NCBI GenBank assembly: GCA_934589065.1
Contig: CAKTNN010000040.1
Coordinates: 1 to 17,666 of the forward strand
DNA length: 17,666 nucleotides
Origin: an uncultured Oscillospiraceae bacterium
GTDB lineage: Bacteria > Bacillota > Clostridia > Oscillospirales > Oscillospiraceae
Direction: 5' to 3'
Under the pieces are notes generated by a model. The model ran no database searches, was not told the DNA's origin, and was given only the letters and a program-made list of their open reading frames with translations. Shown piece by piece: positions 5,840-12,618 of the stretch; the stretch's first letter is position 1; every line of letters starts with the position of its first letter. Both the position numbers and the translations under genes were made by a program.

Positions 5840-6871
5840 TTAATTCAGATAAGTCTGGATTTTCTCGTACAGCATCTGGGTATCCTGGGGCGTTTTGTCA
5901 CTGAGAACAAAGATTTTCCCCTCAGAAGTCCGGACAACGATGGTACTCTGGGGATTATAGTAGGTCAGGCGGGTATAATCCCCAAACTCCGCGTTGTGAA
6001 AAGAGCCTGCCAGCAGCCGGAAGGAGCCCAAGCCCCACTGGCGAACACCGTCCACATTCTCCCGGCGCAGCTCCACCCCGGAAATATCGGCGTAGGGAAT
6101 GCTGGCAGAGCCATAATAGCTTACGTCCACATTCAGGGCCGTATCCGAAAAGCGATACTTTACAGACCCGGTGAAGAGGGATCCGGCAACCAGCACCAGG
6201 ATTGCCGCCGTAAAGCCCAGCGCCGCCTTATTGAGCTTTCCTTCCCATTTGGGCCGGGGCTGGAAGGCTACCCCCTGGCGCTGCTGCTTTTTATAAAAGG
6301 CGTAGGAATAGACCAAGGGAATGGCATTGCTCACCACCAGCAGCGCAGCCAGGCACCCCTCCGCAGCCTTTTCCGGAAGGAACGAGCCAATGAGCATCAA
6401 AAAGCCGCACACAACGTAGCAGGGCCCTGCCATCCGATGGGTGGCGTTCCAGTTTTCGTCGCTGGAGGCGGTCCATCTGACCCGGATGCCGACGGTGCTG
6501 TTGGGGCGGCACTTGGGCATATAGTTGCCCAGTACCAGATACATGGCGGCGAAGAGCCAACTCAGGATGCGCAGAACGGGCACTTCCATGCGCTGCACCG
6601 CAACGGCATAGGAGATCCAGAAGGTGACATTGGACAATACGGGAATGATCCAGATGACAACGCTGTTGATTTTCTTGTTCTTCTCCCGGTCCTTTTCCAG
6701 TTTTTCGGTCAGATACAGGCACAGTGCCAGTGTCAGTGCCAGCAGTACTGGGGTGAACAGCACAGCCCCCGGAAAGACAGTCTGGGGATTTGTGCGCCAG
6801 AGCGCGAGCCCGATGAGGGCGGGCAGCAGGGTAAAGGCATAGCAGAGTACGCGGGTTTTCTTACTGTACAT
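5840..6871 (-). CDS. sdpI: SdpI-family membrane protein with C-terminal PH-like domain
   Basis: The product is 343 residues from ATG 6871, which follows GAGAGG; an upstream TTG is rejected. Hydrophobic segments lie near residues 8-25, 36-55, 70-92, 100-116, 148-164, 172-192 and 217-236. The SdpI signature is NYMPKCRPNSTVGIRVRWT followed by SDENWNATHRMAG (116-149). In Bacillus subtilis SdpI confers immunity to the SdpC toxin and sequesters SdpR at the membrane. The cytosolic tail (about 237-343) resembles the bacterial PH-like domain found on other SdpI proteins (YADISGVELRRE, RLTYYNPQSTIVVRTSEGKIFVLS). The gene overlaps the end of the YhfC-like gene by 11 bases, implying translational coupling. 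No SdpC-like toxin gene is in the window, so the natural signal is unknown. Confidence 0.87.
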   Translation of the reverse strand: MYSKKTRVLCYAFTLLPALIGLALWRTNPQTVFPGAVLFTPVLLALTLALCLYLTEKLEKDREKNKKINSVVIWIIPVLSNVTFWISYAVAVQRMEVPVLRILSWLFAAMYLVLGNYMPKCRPNSTVGIRVRWTASSDENWNATHRMAGPCYVVCGFLMLIGSFLPEKAAEGCLAALLVVSNAIPLVYSYAFYKKQQRQGVAFQPRPKWEGKLNKAALGFTAAILVLVAGSLFTGSVKYRFSDTALNVDVSYYGSASIPYADISGVELRRENVDGVRQWGLGSFRLLAGSFHNAEFGDYTRLTYYNPQSTIVVRTSEGKIFVLSDKTPQDTQMLYEKIQTYLN

Positions 6872-7682
6872 GGTTGGGCACCTCTCTCCAGGCAAACGAG
6901 ATTTTTTTCAGAATCCACAGGCAAAGAGCTGCCATGACGGCAAGAACCAGGTAGACAAGGGAATAGGTCAGGGCCTGGGATGAAAGAAACTGAGGGATAC
7001 CAGTGAGGCTGTCCAGCAGAAAATGAATGCCCAGGCAGCCCAGGATCCACCGGGAATCCTTTTTCCGGAAACCGTAGAAGACCATGGCGGTCATGCAGGT
7101 CTGGCAGGCAATGGTCAGGACCCGCTCCAGCCCTGCCAACAGGAAGAGCCCGGCAGAGGTGCGCTTCAGGGCTGCGGCAGCAGCGGTCAGCTGGGCGGTA
7201 TCTGCCCCGGCGGCGGCTGCCTGCGCAGCCAAAGCATCGAAGCCGCCGCTTTGCAGCAGAAACAGATATACCAGGTTATTGATGTAGGTCAGCCCGATGA
7301 GCAGAATCGCCTCTATTCCACCGTGGCCCAGGCCTGCGGCCAGGGCGCGGGGAAAGGTCAGATTCTTTCGCAGCAGCCCCGCACCGGCGCAGCGGCCTGC
7401 CAGCTCGAAAAGCCCCGCGGTCAGGGCAAGCCCCAGGGTATAGAGAAGCAGATGCTTCTGCGTCCAACTCAGGAATCCGGCATTTGCGGACAGGGCTGTG
7501 AGAATGGGCAACCGGATGAGCATCTGGGGCACGAAAAAGCCCAATGCGCCCACAATCCAGGCAGAGACGATACCCTCCCCCCTGTGCTTTTGCGCGTAGA
7601 AGATCAGGCCTCCGATGGGCAGAATCAGACAGATGCCCAGCGTGATGCAGCAGGCAATGATTTTGGTGGCGTAGTGTTCCAT
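6861..7682 (-). CDS. YhfC-family predicted glutamic intramembrane protease
   Basis: The 273-residue polytopic membrane protein is nearly all hydrophobic. Conserved polar residues sit inside membrane segments: FELAGR (92-97), GLGHGGIEAILL (117-128), AGLERVLTIACQT (183-195) and IHFLLDS (219-225). These are the positions expected for the YhfC (DUF2324) group, a relative of CPBP/glutamic intramembrane proteases. The family usually shows EE at the first motif; here only one Glu is present. An Ala-rich low-complexity loop (about 149-172) is an odd feature. Its ATG is three bases after the repressor stop, with an AAAGGAGAG site. Inference: it processes a membrane peptide or the SdpI partner. Confidence 0.8.
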   Translation of the reverse strand: MEHYATKIIACCITLGICLILPIGGLIFYAQKHRGEGIVSAWIVGALGFFVPQMLIRLPILTALSANAGFLSWTQKHLLLYTLGLALTAGLFELAGRCAGAGLLRKNLTFPRALAAGLGHGGIEAILLIGLTYINNLVYLFLLQSGGFDALAAQAAAAGADTAQLTAAAAALKRTSAGLFLLAGLERVLTIACQTCMTAMVFYGFRKKDSRWILGCLGIHFLLDSLTGIPQFLSSQALTYSLVYLVLAVMAALCLWILKKISFAWREVPNHVQ

Positions 7683-7685
7683 GAT

Positions 7686-7949
7686 TTACTCTCCTTTCAG
7701 GTCGGCAATCCACAATAGTGTTTCTTCCAGCACGGATGTGTTCAGCGTGTAATAGATAAATTTTCCCTCCCGGCTATCGTAGACCAGGTCTGCATCCTTC
7801 AGCACGGACAAATGCCTGGAAATGGCGGCAGCCGAGATATCAAACTGCTCGCAGATCTCCCCGGCGCTCTTCTTGCCGCCTTTCAAAAGGTTCAGAATCT
7901 CCCGCCGGGTGGGGTCTGCCAGGGCTTTCAGGGTTTGCTGCAATCCCAT
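7686..7949 (-). CDS. sdpR: SdpR-like ArsR-family autorepressor
   Basis: The 87-residue winged-helix protein begins MGLQQTLKALADPTRREIL, the standard ArsR opening. The recognition region ISAAAISRHLSVLKDADLV and a beta wing, SREGKFIYYTL, follow. Only one cysteine is present and the ELCVCDL metal site is absent, so metal sensing is unlikely; this fits the SdpR subgroup. ATG 7949 follows GAGGTGAG; a longer frame to 8018 crosses the operator and promoter. It is first in a three-gene operon, and the palindrome overlapping the transcription start makes autorepression very likely. In B. subtilis, SdpI relieves SdpR repression by holding it at the membrane. Confidence 0.92.
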   Translation of the reverse strand: MGLQQTLKALADPTRREILNLLKGGKKSAGEICEQFDISAAAISRHLSVLKDADLVYDSREGKFIYYTLNTSVLEETLLWIADLKGE

Positions 7950-7965
7950 GCTCTCACCTCGTTTA

Positions 7966-7989
7966 ACATTTAACTTAACTGTTAAATGT
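7966..7989. promoter_or_regulatory. SdpR-like operator palindrome
   Basis: The arms ACATTTAAC and GTTAAATGT are perfectly complementary around six bases (TTAACT). The site starts at the -10 and covers the transcription start of the operon, an ideal repressor position. ArsR-family repressors bind palindromes of this size. Confidence 0.85.
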
Positions 7990-8018
7990 ATAGTAGCACG
8001 ATATTCTCCCTTTGTCAA
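7990..8018 (-). promoter_or_regulatory. Sigma-A promoter of the sdpR-yhfC-sdpI operon
   Basis: On the minus strand a perfect TTGACA and TACTAT are 17 bases apart. The palindromic operator begins within the last base of the -10. Confidence 0.9.
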
Positions 8019-8143
8019 GCCCCATTTTTACTTCCTTCAAAAGCTTCGGTCTTTTGGGGCTTATGGGGGTTATTTCCGAAGATATGCAATGTCAAGAGGA
8101 AATCTATCTGATTTTTTGGATTTAATTCTGTGGAATGTGCCAA

Positions 8144-8172
8144 TTGCCCCCCCGGTTCTGCCGTGGTATAAT
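8144..8172 (+). promoter_or_regulatory. Sigma-A promoter of the small orphan gene
   Basis: TTGCCC and a perfect TATAAT (8167-8172) are 17 bases apart, with GGAGG only 19 bases past the -10. The leader is therefore very short. The 120 bases between this and the sdpR promoter hold only a weak inverted repeat (AAGCCCC/GGGGCTT). Confidence 0.75.
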
Positions 8173-8205
8173 GCCGCACAGTGTGCTTTGGGAGGAATGA
8201 AAATC

Positions 8206-8517
8206 GTGTCTAGAGAGGTTTGCCCCACCACCGCAGCGGTTTTTCAGCAGGAAGAAGCCATCTTCTCTCACATCCGTGGGATGGAGCTTCTGCGTCAGGC
8301 CCCGCCTGAAAAGAGCGCCGCCCTGCGGGCCCAATATCCGGATGCCGCCTTTGCCCTGATGACCGCTGACAACCTGTTCACCGGCGACAGCGAGCAGTGC
8401 GCCATCCACCAAACGGCCTATTTCTCCATTTTGAAGGGAGAGAATATAAAAAACATCCGTTTCCGTTACGAAAAGGAAATGGATGCCTACGTTCAGCGTC
8501 ACATGTGGGATGACTAA
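8206..8517 (+). CDS. Small protein of unknown function
   Basis: I do not recognise this family. From GTG 8206 the product is 103 residues; GGAGG ends 10 bases upstream. An in-frame ATG at 8197 is only one base from the GGAGG and is probably not used, though it would add just three residues. The protein is soluble and mostly helical by eye. Notable stretches are VFQQEEAIFSHIRGMELLRQ, ADNLFTGDSEQCAIHQTA, ILKGENIKNIRFRYEKEM and the aromatic/acidic end RHMWDD. It has one strong promoter and a strong terminator of its own, which supports it as a real single-gene unit. A much longer open frame to 7822 crosses the sdpR promoter and is not the gene. Confidence 0.7.
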   Translation: MSREVCPTTAAVFQQEEAIFSHIRGMELLRQAPPEKSAALRAQYPDAAFALMTADNLFTGDSEQCAIHQTAYFSILKGENIKNIRFRYEKEMDAYVQRHMWDD

Positions 8518-8521
8518 AATC

Positions 8522-8560
8522 ACGCACCGCCCTTCCGGAACCCCGGGAAAGGCGGTGCGT
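8522..8560. terminator. Bidirectional terminator between convergent genes
   Basis: Ten-base arms ACGCACCGCC/GGCGGTGCGT are extended by TTCC/GGAA and followed by TTGTTTTA on the plus strand. It serves the orphan gene and probably also the facing HMA gene, which ends only five bases away. Confidence 0.8.
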
Positions 8561-8564
8561 TGTT

Positions 8565-8822
8565 TTACTTTCTTCCGAACAGGTGGAAGCCCCTTTTTTC
8601 ATAGGGTGCGGAGGTGATTTCCCCGGCGGAGTAGCCGGTGGGGTCAATGGCTGCACGAATGGCGCGCTCCTCCAGGGGCTCCTTGGACAAAATCACCGTC
8701 TCCCCTTTGCTGTGGGAAGAGGTCACCTTCTCCACGGGAAGCGCCGCCCGGAGGGCATCGTTTACGTGGCTCTCGCACATGGAGCAAGCCATGCCGGATA
8801 CTTTCACTGTTGTTTGGATCAT
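8565..8822 (-). CDS. Heavy-metal-associated (HMA) domain protein
   Basis: The 85-residue soluble protein has the HMA signature GMACSMCESHVNDAL (the GMxCxxC loop). Its two cysteines bind a soft metal, usually Cu(I), sometimes Zn(II). The ferredoxin-like fold is complete, with VTSSHSKGETVILS and RAAIDPTGYSAGEI in the expected places. Standalone HMA proteins are typically copper chaperones. ATG 8822 is six bases from GGAAGG; ATG 8828 touches that site and is less likely. No copper ATPase or CsoR is adjacent. Its promoter carries the same TTAG-N6-CTAA palindrome as the feo operon, hinting at control by iron or another metal. Confidence 0.88.
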   Translation of the reverse strand: MIQTTVKVSGMACSMCESHVNDALRAALPVEKVTSSHSKGETVILSKEPLEERAIRAAIDPTGYSAGEITSAPYEKRGFHLFGRK

Positions 8823-8846
8823 ATCCATCCTTCCTTTCTCCGGTAG

Positions 8847-8875
8847 AGTATAGCACAGTTTTTAGTTAGCGTCAA
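8847..8875 (-). promoter_or_regulatory. Sigma-A promoter of the HMA gene
   Basis: On the minus strand TTGACG (8875-8870) and TATACT (8852-8847) are 17 bases apart. A 22-bp palindrome is centred on the -35. Confidence 0.88.
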
Positions 8876-8883
8876 CTAACTAA
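8862..8883. promoter_or_regulatory. Metal-regulator-like operator over the HMA promoter
   Basis: TTAGTTAG-N6-CTAACTAA is a perfect palindrome with eight-base arms that includes the -35 hexamer. The inner TTAG-N6-CTAA is identical in layout to two sites in the feo leader. The doubled TTAG recalls DtxR/IdeR boxes, although the spacing differs. Confidence 0.7.
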
Positions 8884-8890
8884 ATTATAC

Positions 8891-8922
8891 AAAAACACGC
8901 AGAGATTCCTCCCTGCGTGTTT
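8891..8922 (-). terminator. Terminator of nrdD
   Basis: The arms ACACGCAG/CTGCGTGT flank a ten-base loop, with TTTTT following on the minus strand. It begins six bases past the nrdD stop and separates nrdD from the HMA promoter, so these are independent units. Confidence 0.85.
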
Positions 8923-8927
8923 CGATT

Positions 8928-11150
8928 TTACAAATGCAGCACCCGATCCTTGATTTCCTGGGTGCGGCCCTGGTTCCAGAACTGCGTGCCGATATAGCCG
9001 CAGGTGCGCCGGGCCACATTCATCTTGTTCTGATCCCGGTTGCCGCACTGGGGGCAAACCCAAACCAGCTTGTGATCATCCTCTTTGATCTCGATTTCTC
9101 CGTCGTAGCCGCAAACCTGGCAGTAGTCGGACTTGGTGTTCAGTTCCGCATACATGATGTTCTCATAGATAAACTGCATCACTTCCAGCACCGCATCGAT
9201 GTTGTTCTGCATATTGGGCACTTCTACATAGCTGATGGCGCCGCCGGGGGAAAGCTGCTGGAACTCTGCCTCAAACCGAAGCTTGGTAAAGGCATCGATG
9301 GGCTCGGACACATGGACATGGTAAGAATTGGTGATGTAGCTCTTGTCCGTAATGCCGGGGATGATGCCAAAGCGCTTTTGCAGGCACTTGGCAAACTTAT
9401 AGGTGGTGGATTCCAGGGGTGTGCCGTAGAGAGAATAGTCGATATTCTCCGCGCTCTTCCACTGAGCGCACTTGTCATTCATCTTCTGCATGACAGACAG
9501 GGCAAAGGGCTTTGCCTCGGGATCCGTGTGGGAGCGGCCCGTCATGTACTTGACACACTCGTAAAGGCCCGCGTAGCCCAGAGAAATGGTGGAGTAGCCG
9601 CCGTAGAGCAGCTTGTCAATGGGCTCACCCTTTTGCAGGCGGGCCAGCGCACCGTACTGCCACAGAATGGGAGCCGCATCGGACAGCGTGCCCTTCAGCC
9701 GCTCGTGGCGACATTGCAGAGCCCGGTGGCACAGCTCCAGGCGATCCTCAAAAATTTCCCAGAACTTGTCCACGTCCCGCCCGGAGGACAGGGCCACATC
9801 CACCAGATTGATGGTGACAACGCCCTGGTTAAACCGTCCGTAATACTTTGGCTTTCCCGGCTCGTAGTTCTTGGCGTTTGCCACATTGTCCCAGCCGTTG
9901 CCGGAGCGGTCAGGGGTCAGGAAGCTGCGGCAGCCCATGCAGGTGTATACATCGCCGTTGCCGGGAGTCTCGCCCTTGGAGAGCTTATATTCCTTCATCT
10001 TCTTTTCGCTGATGTAATCCGGCACCATCCGCTTTGCGGTGCACTCGGCAGCCAGACGGGTCAGATACCAGTAGGGTGTATCCTCCCGGATGTTGTCCTC
10101 CTCCAGCACGTAAATCAGCTTGGGGAAGGCCGGCGTGATCCACACGCCCTTCTCGTTCTTCACGCCCTCGTAGCGCTGGCGCAGGGTTTCCTCGATGATC
10201 ATTGCCAGGTCTTTCTTTTCCTGCTCGTTCCGTGCCTCGTTCAGGTACATAAACACGGTGATAAAGGGAGCCTGACCGTTGGTGGTCATGAGGGTCACCA
10301 CCTGATACTGGATGGTCTGCACGCCCCGGCGGACTTCATCCCGCAGGCGATCCTCTACCACCTTGGAGATTGCCTCCTCGCCGGGCTTTACGCCAAAGGT
10401 TTCCATTTCCTTTTCCACATTGCGGCGAATCTTCTCCCGGCTGATCTGGACGAAGGGGGCCAGATGGGTCAGGGAGATGGATTGCCCGCCATACTGGTTA
10501 GAGGCCACCTGTGCAATGATCTGGGTGGCGATATTGCAGGCAGTGGAGAAAGAATGGGGCTTTTCAATCAGCGTGCCGGAAATGACCGTGCCGTTCTGGA
10601 GCATATCTTCCAGGTTCACCAGGTCACAGTTGTGCATGTGCTGGGCATAGTAATCCGAATCGTGGAAGTGAATGATGCCTGCCTCGTGGGCTGCCACCAC
10701 TTCTTTGGGCAGCAGAATGCGGCTTGTGATATCCTTGGATACCTCGCCTGCCATATAGTCCCGCTGCACGGCATTGATGGAGGGGTTCTTGTTGGCGTTC
10801 TCCTGCTTTACTTCCTCGTTGTTGCACTCGATCAGGCTCAGAATCCGGTCATCGGTGGTGTTGCTCTGGCGGGCCAGATTCCGGGTGTAGCGGTAGGTGA
10901 TATACTCCTTGGCTACCTCGAATGCACCGTGGGCCATAATGGATTTTTCCACCAGGTCCTGGATCTCTTCAACAGAAGGGCTGCGGCCCATCTCTTCACA
11001 GGCCACACTGACGCTTTCGGAAATGCGCTGAATCTGCATGGGGGTCATGCGGACTTTCTCATCTACCGCATCATTGGCTTTGGTAACAGCCATGATAATC
11101 TTGGAAATATCGAACACGACCTCTGTGCCGTTTCGCTTGATTATTTTCAT
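8928..11150 (-). CDS. nrdD: Anaerobic (class III) ribonucleoside-triphosphate reductase
   Basis: NrdD reduces ribonucleoside triphosphates to deoxynucleotides without oxygen, using a glycyl radical. The 740-residue product starts at ATG 11150 after GAGGAGG; the longer open frame to 11414 crosses the promoter. The N-terminal ATP-cone (about 1-95, KIIKRNGTEVVFDISKI) gives allosteric control. The catalytic barrel includes HDSDYYAQHMHNCDLVNL and YTCMGCRSFL; Cys in MGCRS is the likely thiyl radical site. Four zinc-type cysteines (677, 680, 699, 702) precede RRTCGYIGTQFWNQGRT, with glycyl radical Gly718. Everything needed appears intact. The activating enzyme NrdG is often next to nrdD but is absent here. 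Two NrdR-type boxes sit in the promoter. Confidence 0.97.
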   Translation of the reverse strand: MKIIKRNGTEVVFDISKIIMAVTKANDAVDEKVRMTPMQIQRISESVSVACEEMGRSPSVEEIQDLVEKSIMAHGAFEVAKEYITYRYTRNLARQSNTTDDRILSLIECNNEEVKQENANKNPSINAVQRDYMAGEVSKDITSRILLPKEVVAAHEAGIIHFHDSDYYAQHMHNCDLVNLEDMLQNGTVISGTLIEKPHSFSTACNIATQIIAQVASNQYGGQSISLTHLAPFVQISREKIRRNVEKEMETFGVKPGEEAISKVVEDRLRDEVRRGVQTIQYQVVTLMTTNGQAPFITVFMYLNEARNEQEKKDLAMIIEETLRQRYEGVKNEKGVWITPAFPKLIYVLEEDNIREDTPYWYLTRLAAECTAKRMVPDYISEKKMKEYKLSKGETPGNGDVYTCMGCRSFLTPDRSGNGWDNVANAKNYEPGKPKYYGRFNQGVVTINLVDVALSSGRDVDKFWEIFEDRLELCHRALQCRHERLKGTLSDAAPILWQYGALARLQKGEPIDKLLYGGYSTISLGYAGLYECVKYMTGRSHTDPEAKPFALSVMQKMNDKCAQWKSAENIDYSLYGTPLESTTYKFAKCLQKRFGIIPGITDKSYITNSYHVHVSEPIDAFTKLRFEAEFQQLSPGGAISYVEVPNMQNNIDAVLEVMQFIYENIMYAELNTKSDYCQVCGYDGEIEIKEDDHKLVWVCPQCGNRDQNKMNVARRTCGYIGTQFWNQGRTQEIKDRVLHL

Positions 11151-11193
11151 AGTACAGTCCTCCTCTGGAAATTCTCTCACTCTTTGCTGCCTC

Positions 11194-11221
11194 ATTATAC
11201 TACATATTGTGGTTTTGTCAA
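11194..11221 (-). promoter_or_regulatory. Sigma-A promoter of nrdD
   Basis: On the minus strand a perfect TTGACA and a perfect TATAAT are 16 bases apart. One NrdR-like box fills the spacer and enters the -10. Confidence 0.9.
11197..11212. promoter_or_regulatory. NrdR-like box 1
   Basis: On the minus strand it reads CCACAATATGTAGTAT, agreeing at 13 of 16 positions with the ACACWATATATWGTGT consensus of NrdR boxes. It lies between the -35 and the -10. Confidence 0.75.
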
Positions 11222-11228
11222 GCACCGA

Positions 11229-11244
11229 CCACAAAATGTTGTGG
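11229..11244. promoter_or_regulatory. NrdR-like box 2
   Basis: CCACAAAATGTTGTGG is a near-palindrome just upstream of the -35. Its centre is 32 bases from that of box 1, about three helical turns, as expected for cooperative NrdR binding. The nrdR gene itself is not in the window. Confidence 0.75.
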
Positions 11245-11345
11245 TCACGGTTTTTCACCAAAAAGTTTCCGAACCGCTGAGCAGGCATTGCCCCGGGATT
11301 TCGGATAGAAAGTTTGTTTTTCCCCAGGCGGTCAAAAATATTCCA

Positions 11346-11374
11346 TTGTAAAATCCATCGGAATATAGTACAAT
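11346..11374 (+). promoter_or_regulatory. Predicted sigma-A promoter of galM
   Basis: TTGTAA and TACAAT are 17 bases apart. Both hexamers fall inside a larger inverted repeat (ATTCCATTGTA at 11340-11350, TACAATTGGAAT at 11369-11380) that could be an operator. The leader is about 55 bases. Confidence 0.6.
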
Positions 11375-11437
11375 TGGAATGTATGGTCTTAACATAATTC
11401 CGCTTGTTCCACACAGAAAATTGAAAGGAGCATTTTC

Positions 11438-12457
11438 ATGAAAAAAAAATTCAGCAATCTGCACATAGACCAGGGCGCAACGCTCTATACCATCACCGGC
11501 GGCGGCCTGAGCGCCGTTGTTTCTGACTTGGGCGCGACCCTGGTGCGTCTGATGGTGCCGGATGCCGCAGGCAACGTGGAGGACGTGGTTCTGGGCTACG
11601 ATACCGCCAAGGGCTACCTGGAAGGAACCAGCTTTCTGGGAGCAACCGTAGGCCGCAGCGCCAACCGAATTGCCGGTGCCTCCTTCTCCCTGGGGAAGAA
11701 AACCTACGCCCTGACCCCCAACGAGGGCAAAAACAACCTCCATTCCGGCCCCAACTGCTACAATACCCGCCTGTGGGCCCTGGATGAGCAAACCGAGTCC
11801 TCCGTCAAGCTGTCTCTGGAAAGCCCGGATGGTGACCAGGGAATGCCGGGAAACGCCCATATCTCCGTCACCTACTCCCTGGATGGGGAAGGCGGTCTGC
11901 ATATCGTATACGACGGCCTGTGCGACCAGGATACCATTTTCAATATGACCAACCACAGCTATTTTAATCTGGCAGGCCACCAGCATACGGACAAGGCCAT
12001 CCATCAGATTCTCTCTCTGCCCGGTCGCCACTTCTGCCCGGATGACGCCGAAAGCATCCCCACCGGCGAAAAGCGCAGCGTAGAGGGAACCCCCATGGAC
12101 TTCCGCACGCCCAAGCCCATCTGCCGGGACATCGATTGCGACTATGAGCCCCTGCACCTTCAGGGCGGCTACGACCACAACTGGGAGGTCTTCTGCAACC
12201 CCTGCGCGACCCTGACTGACCCGGATTCCGGACGCACGATGTCCGTTTATACCGATTGCCCGGGCATCCAGTTCTACTCCGGCAATTTCCTGAACGAGGC
12301 CGGAAAGGACGGCATCCACTACGGAAAGCACGCCGGTATCGCCCTGGAAACCCAGTTTTACCCCGACAGCATTCACAAAGCCGACTGGGCTCAGCCTGTG
12401 GTGGAGGCCGGAAAGAACTATCATTCCGAAACCGTCTACCGCTTCAGCTGCAAGTAA
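11438..12457 (+). CDS. galM: Aldose 1-epimerase (mutarotase)
   Basis: It interconverts alpha and beta anomers of galactose and related sugars in the cytoplasm, feeding the Leloir pathway. The 339-residue product is the usual length and all family landmarks are visible: GRSANRI with the sugar-binding Arg77, NLHSGP with His102, NHSYFNL with catalytic acid His173, GGYDHNW with Asp246, and ALETQFYPDS with catalytic base Glu304. The start ATG follows AAAGGAG. No other galactose gene is adjacent; the next rightward gene is separated by a terminator, so it is a single-gene unit divergent from nrdD. Confidence 0.96.
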   Translation: MKKKFSNLHIDQGATLYTITGGGLSAVVSDLGATLVRLMVPDAAGNVEDVVLGYDTAKGYLEGTSFLGATVGRSANRIAGASFSLGKKTYALTPNEGKNNLHSGPNCYNTRLWALDEQTESSVKLSLESPDGDQGMPGNAHISVTYSLDGEGGLHIVYDGLCDQDTIFNMTNHSYFNLAGHQHTDKAIHQILSLPGRHFCPDDAESIPTGEKRSVEGTPMDFRTPKPICRDIDCDYEPLHLQGGYDHNWEVFCNPCATLTDPDSGRTMSVYTDCPGIQFYSGNFLNEAGKDGIHYGKHAGIALETQFYPDSIHKADWAQPVVEAGKNYHSETVYRFSCK

Positions 12458-12487
12458 TTCCCCGCAATAAGCGCTTTCTAGTCAAAA

Positions 12488-12521
12488 CGAACCGGTGCAA
12501 AAGGCATCGGTTCGCTTTTTT
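12488..12521 (+). terminator. Terminator of galM
   Basis: The arms CGAACCG/CGGTTCG, extended by TGC/GCA, enclose a short loop and are followed by CTTTTTT. Confidence 0.9.
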
Positions 12522-12587
12522 ATAGGCTGCTGCAAGGCAGCAGCACCGTCAAGGATTGTCACATTTCCAGTCGGGCGCATAAAATGT

Positions 12588-12608
12588 CCTGTAAGTAACT
12601 CTTACAGG
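12588..12608 (+). promoter_or_regulatory. Hairpin touching the ribosome binding site of the Cys-rich gene
   Basis: The perfect arms CCTGTAAG/CTTACAGG enclose five bases. The right arm contains the first three bases of the AGGAGGG site (12606-12612). Just upstream, CATAAAAT at 12578-12585 resembles a sporulation sigma-E/K -10, but a start from it would fall inside the left arm, so both signals cannot act on the same RNA. Confidence 0.55.
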
Positions 12609-12618
12609 AGGGAAAATT

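Noticed and set aside
8019..8143. Possible structured RNA between the sdpR promoter and the orphan gene promoter
   Set aside because: Only weak overlapping inverted repeats (AAGCCCC/GGGGCTT, CAAAAG/CTTTTG) that lie upstream of both start sites, so neither transcript would contain them.
8934..11351. Plus-strand open frame of 805 codons opposite nrdD
   Set aside because: It is the antisense shadow of nrdD, whose complete glycyl-radical motifs, ribosome binding site, promoter and terminator are on the minus strand. Its product shows no domain.
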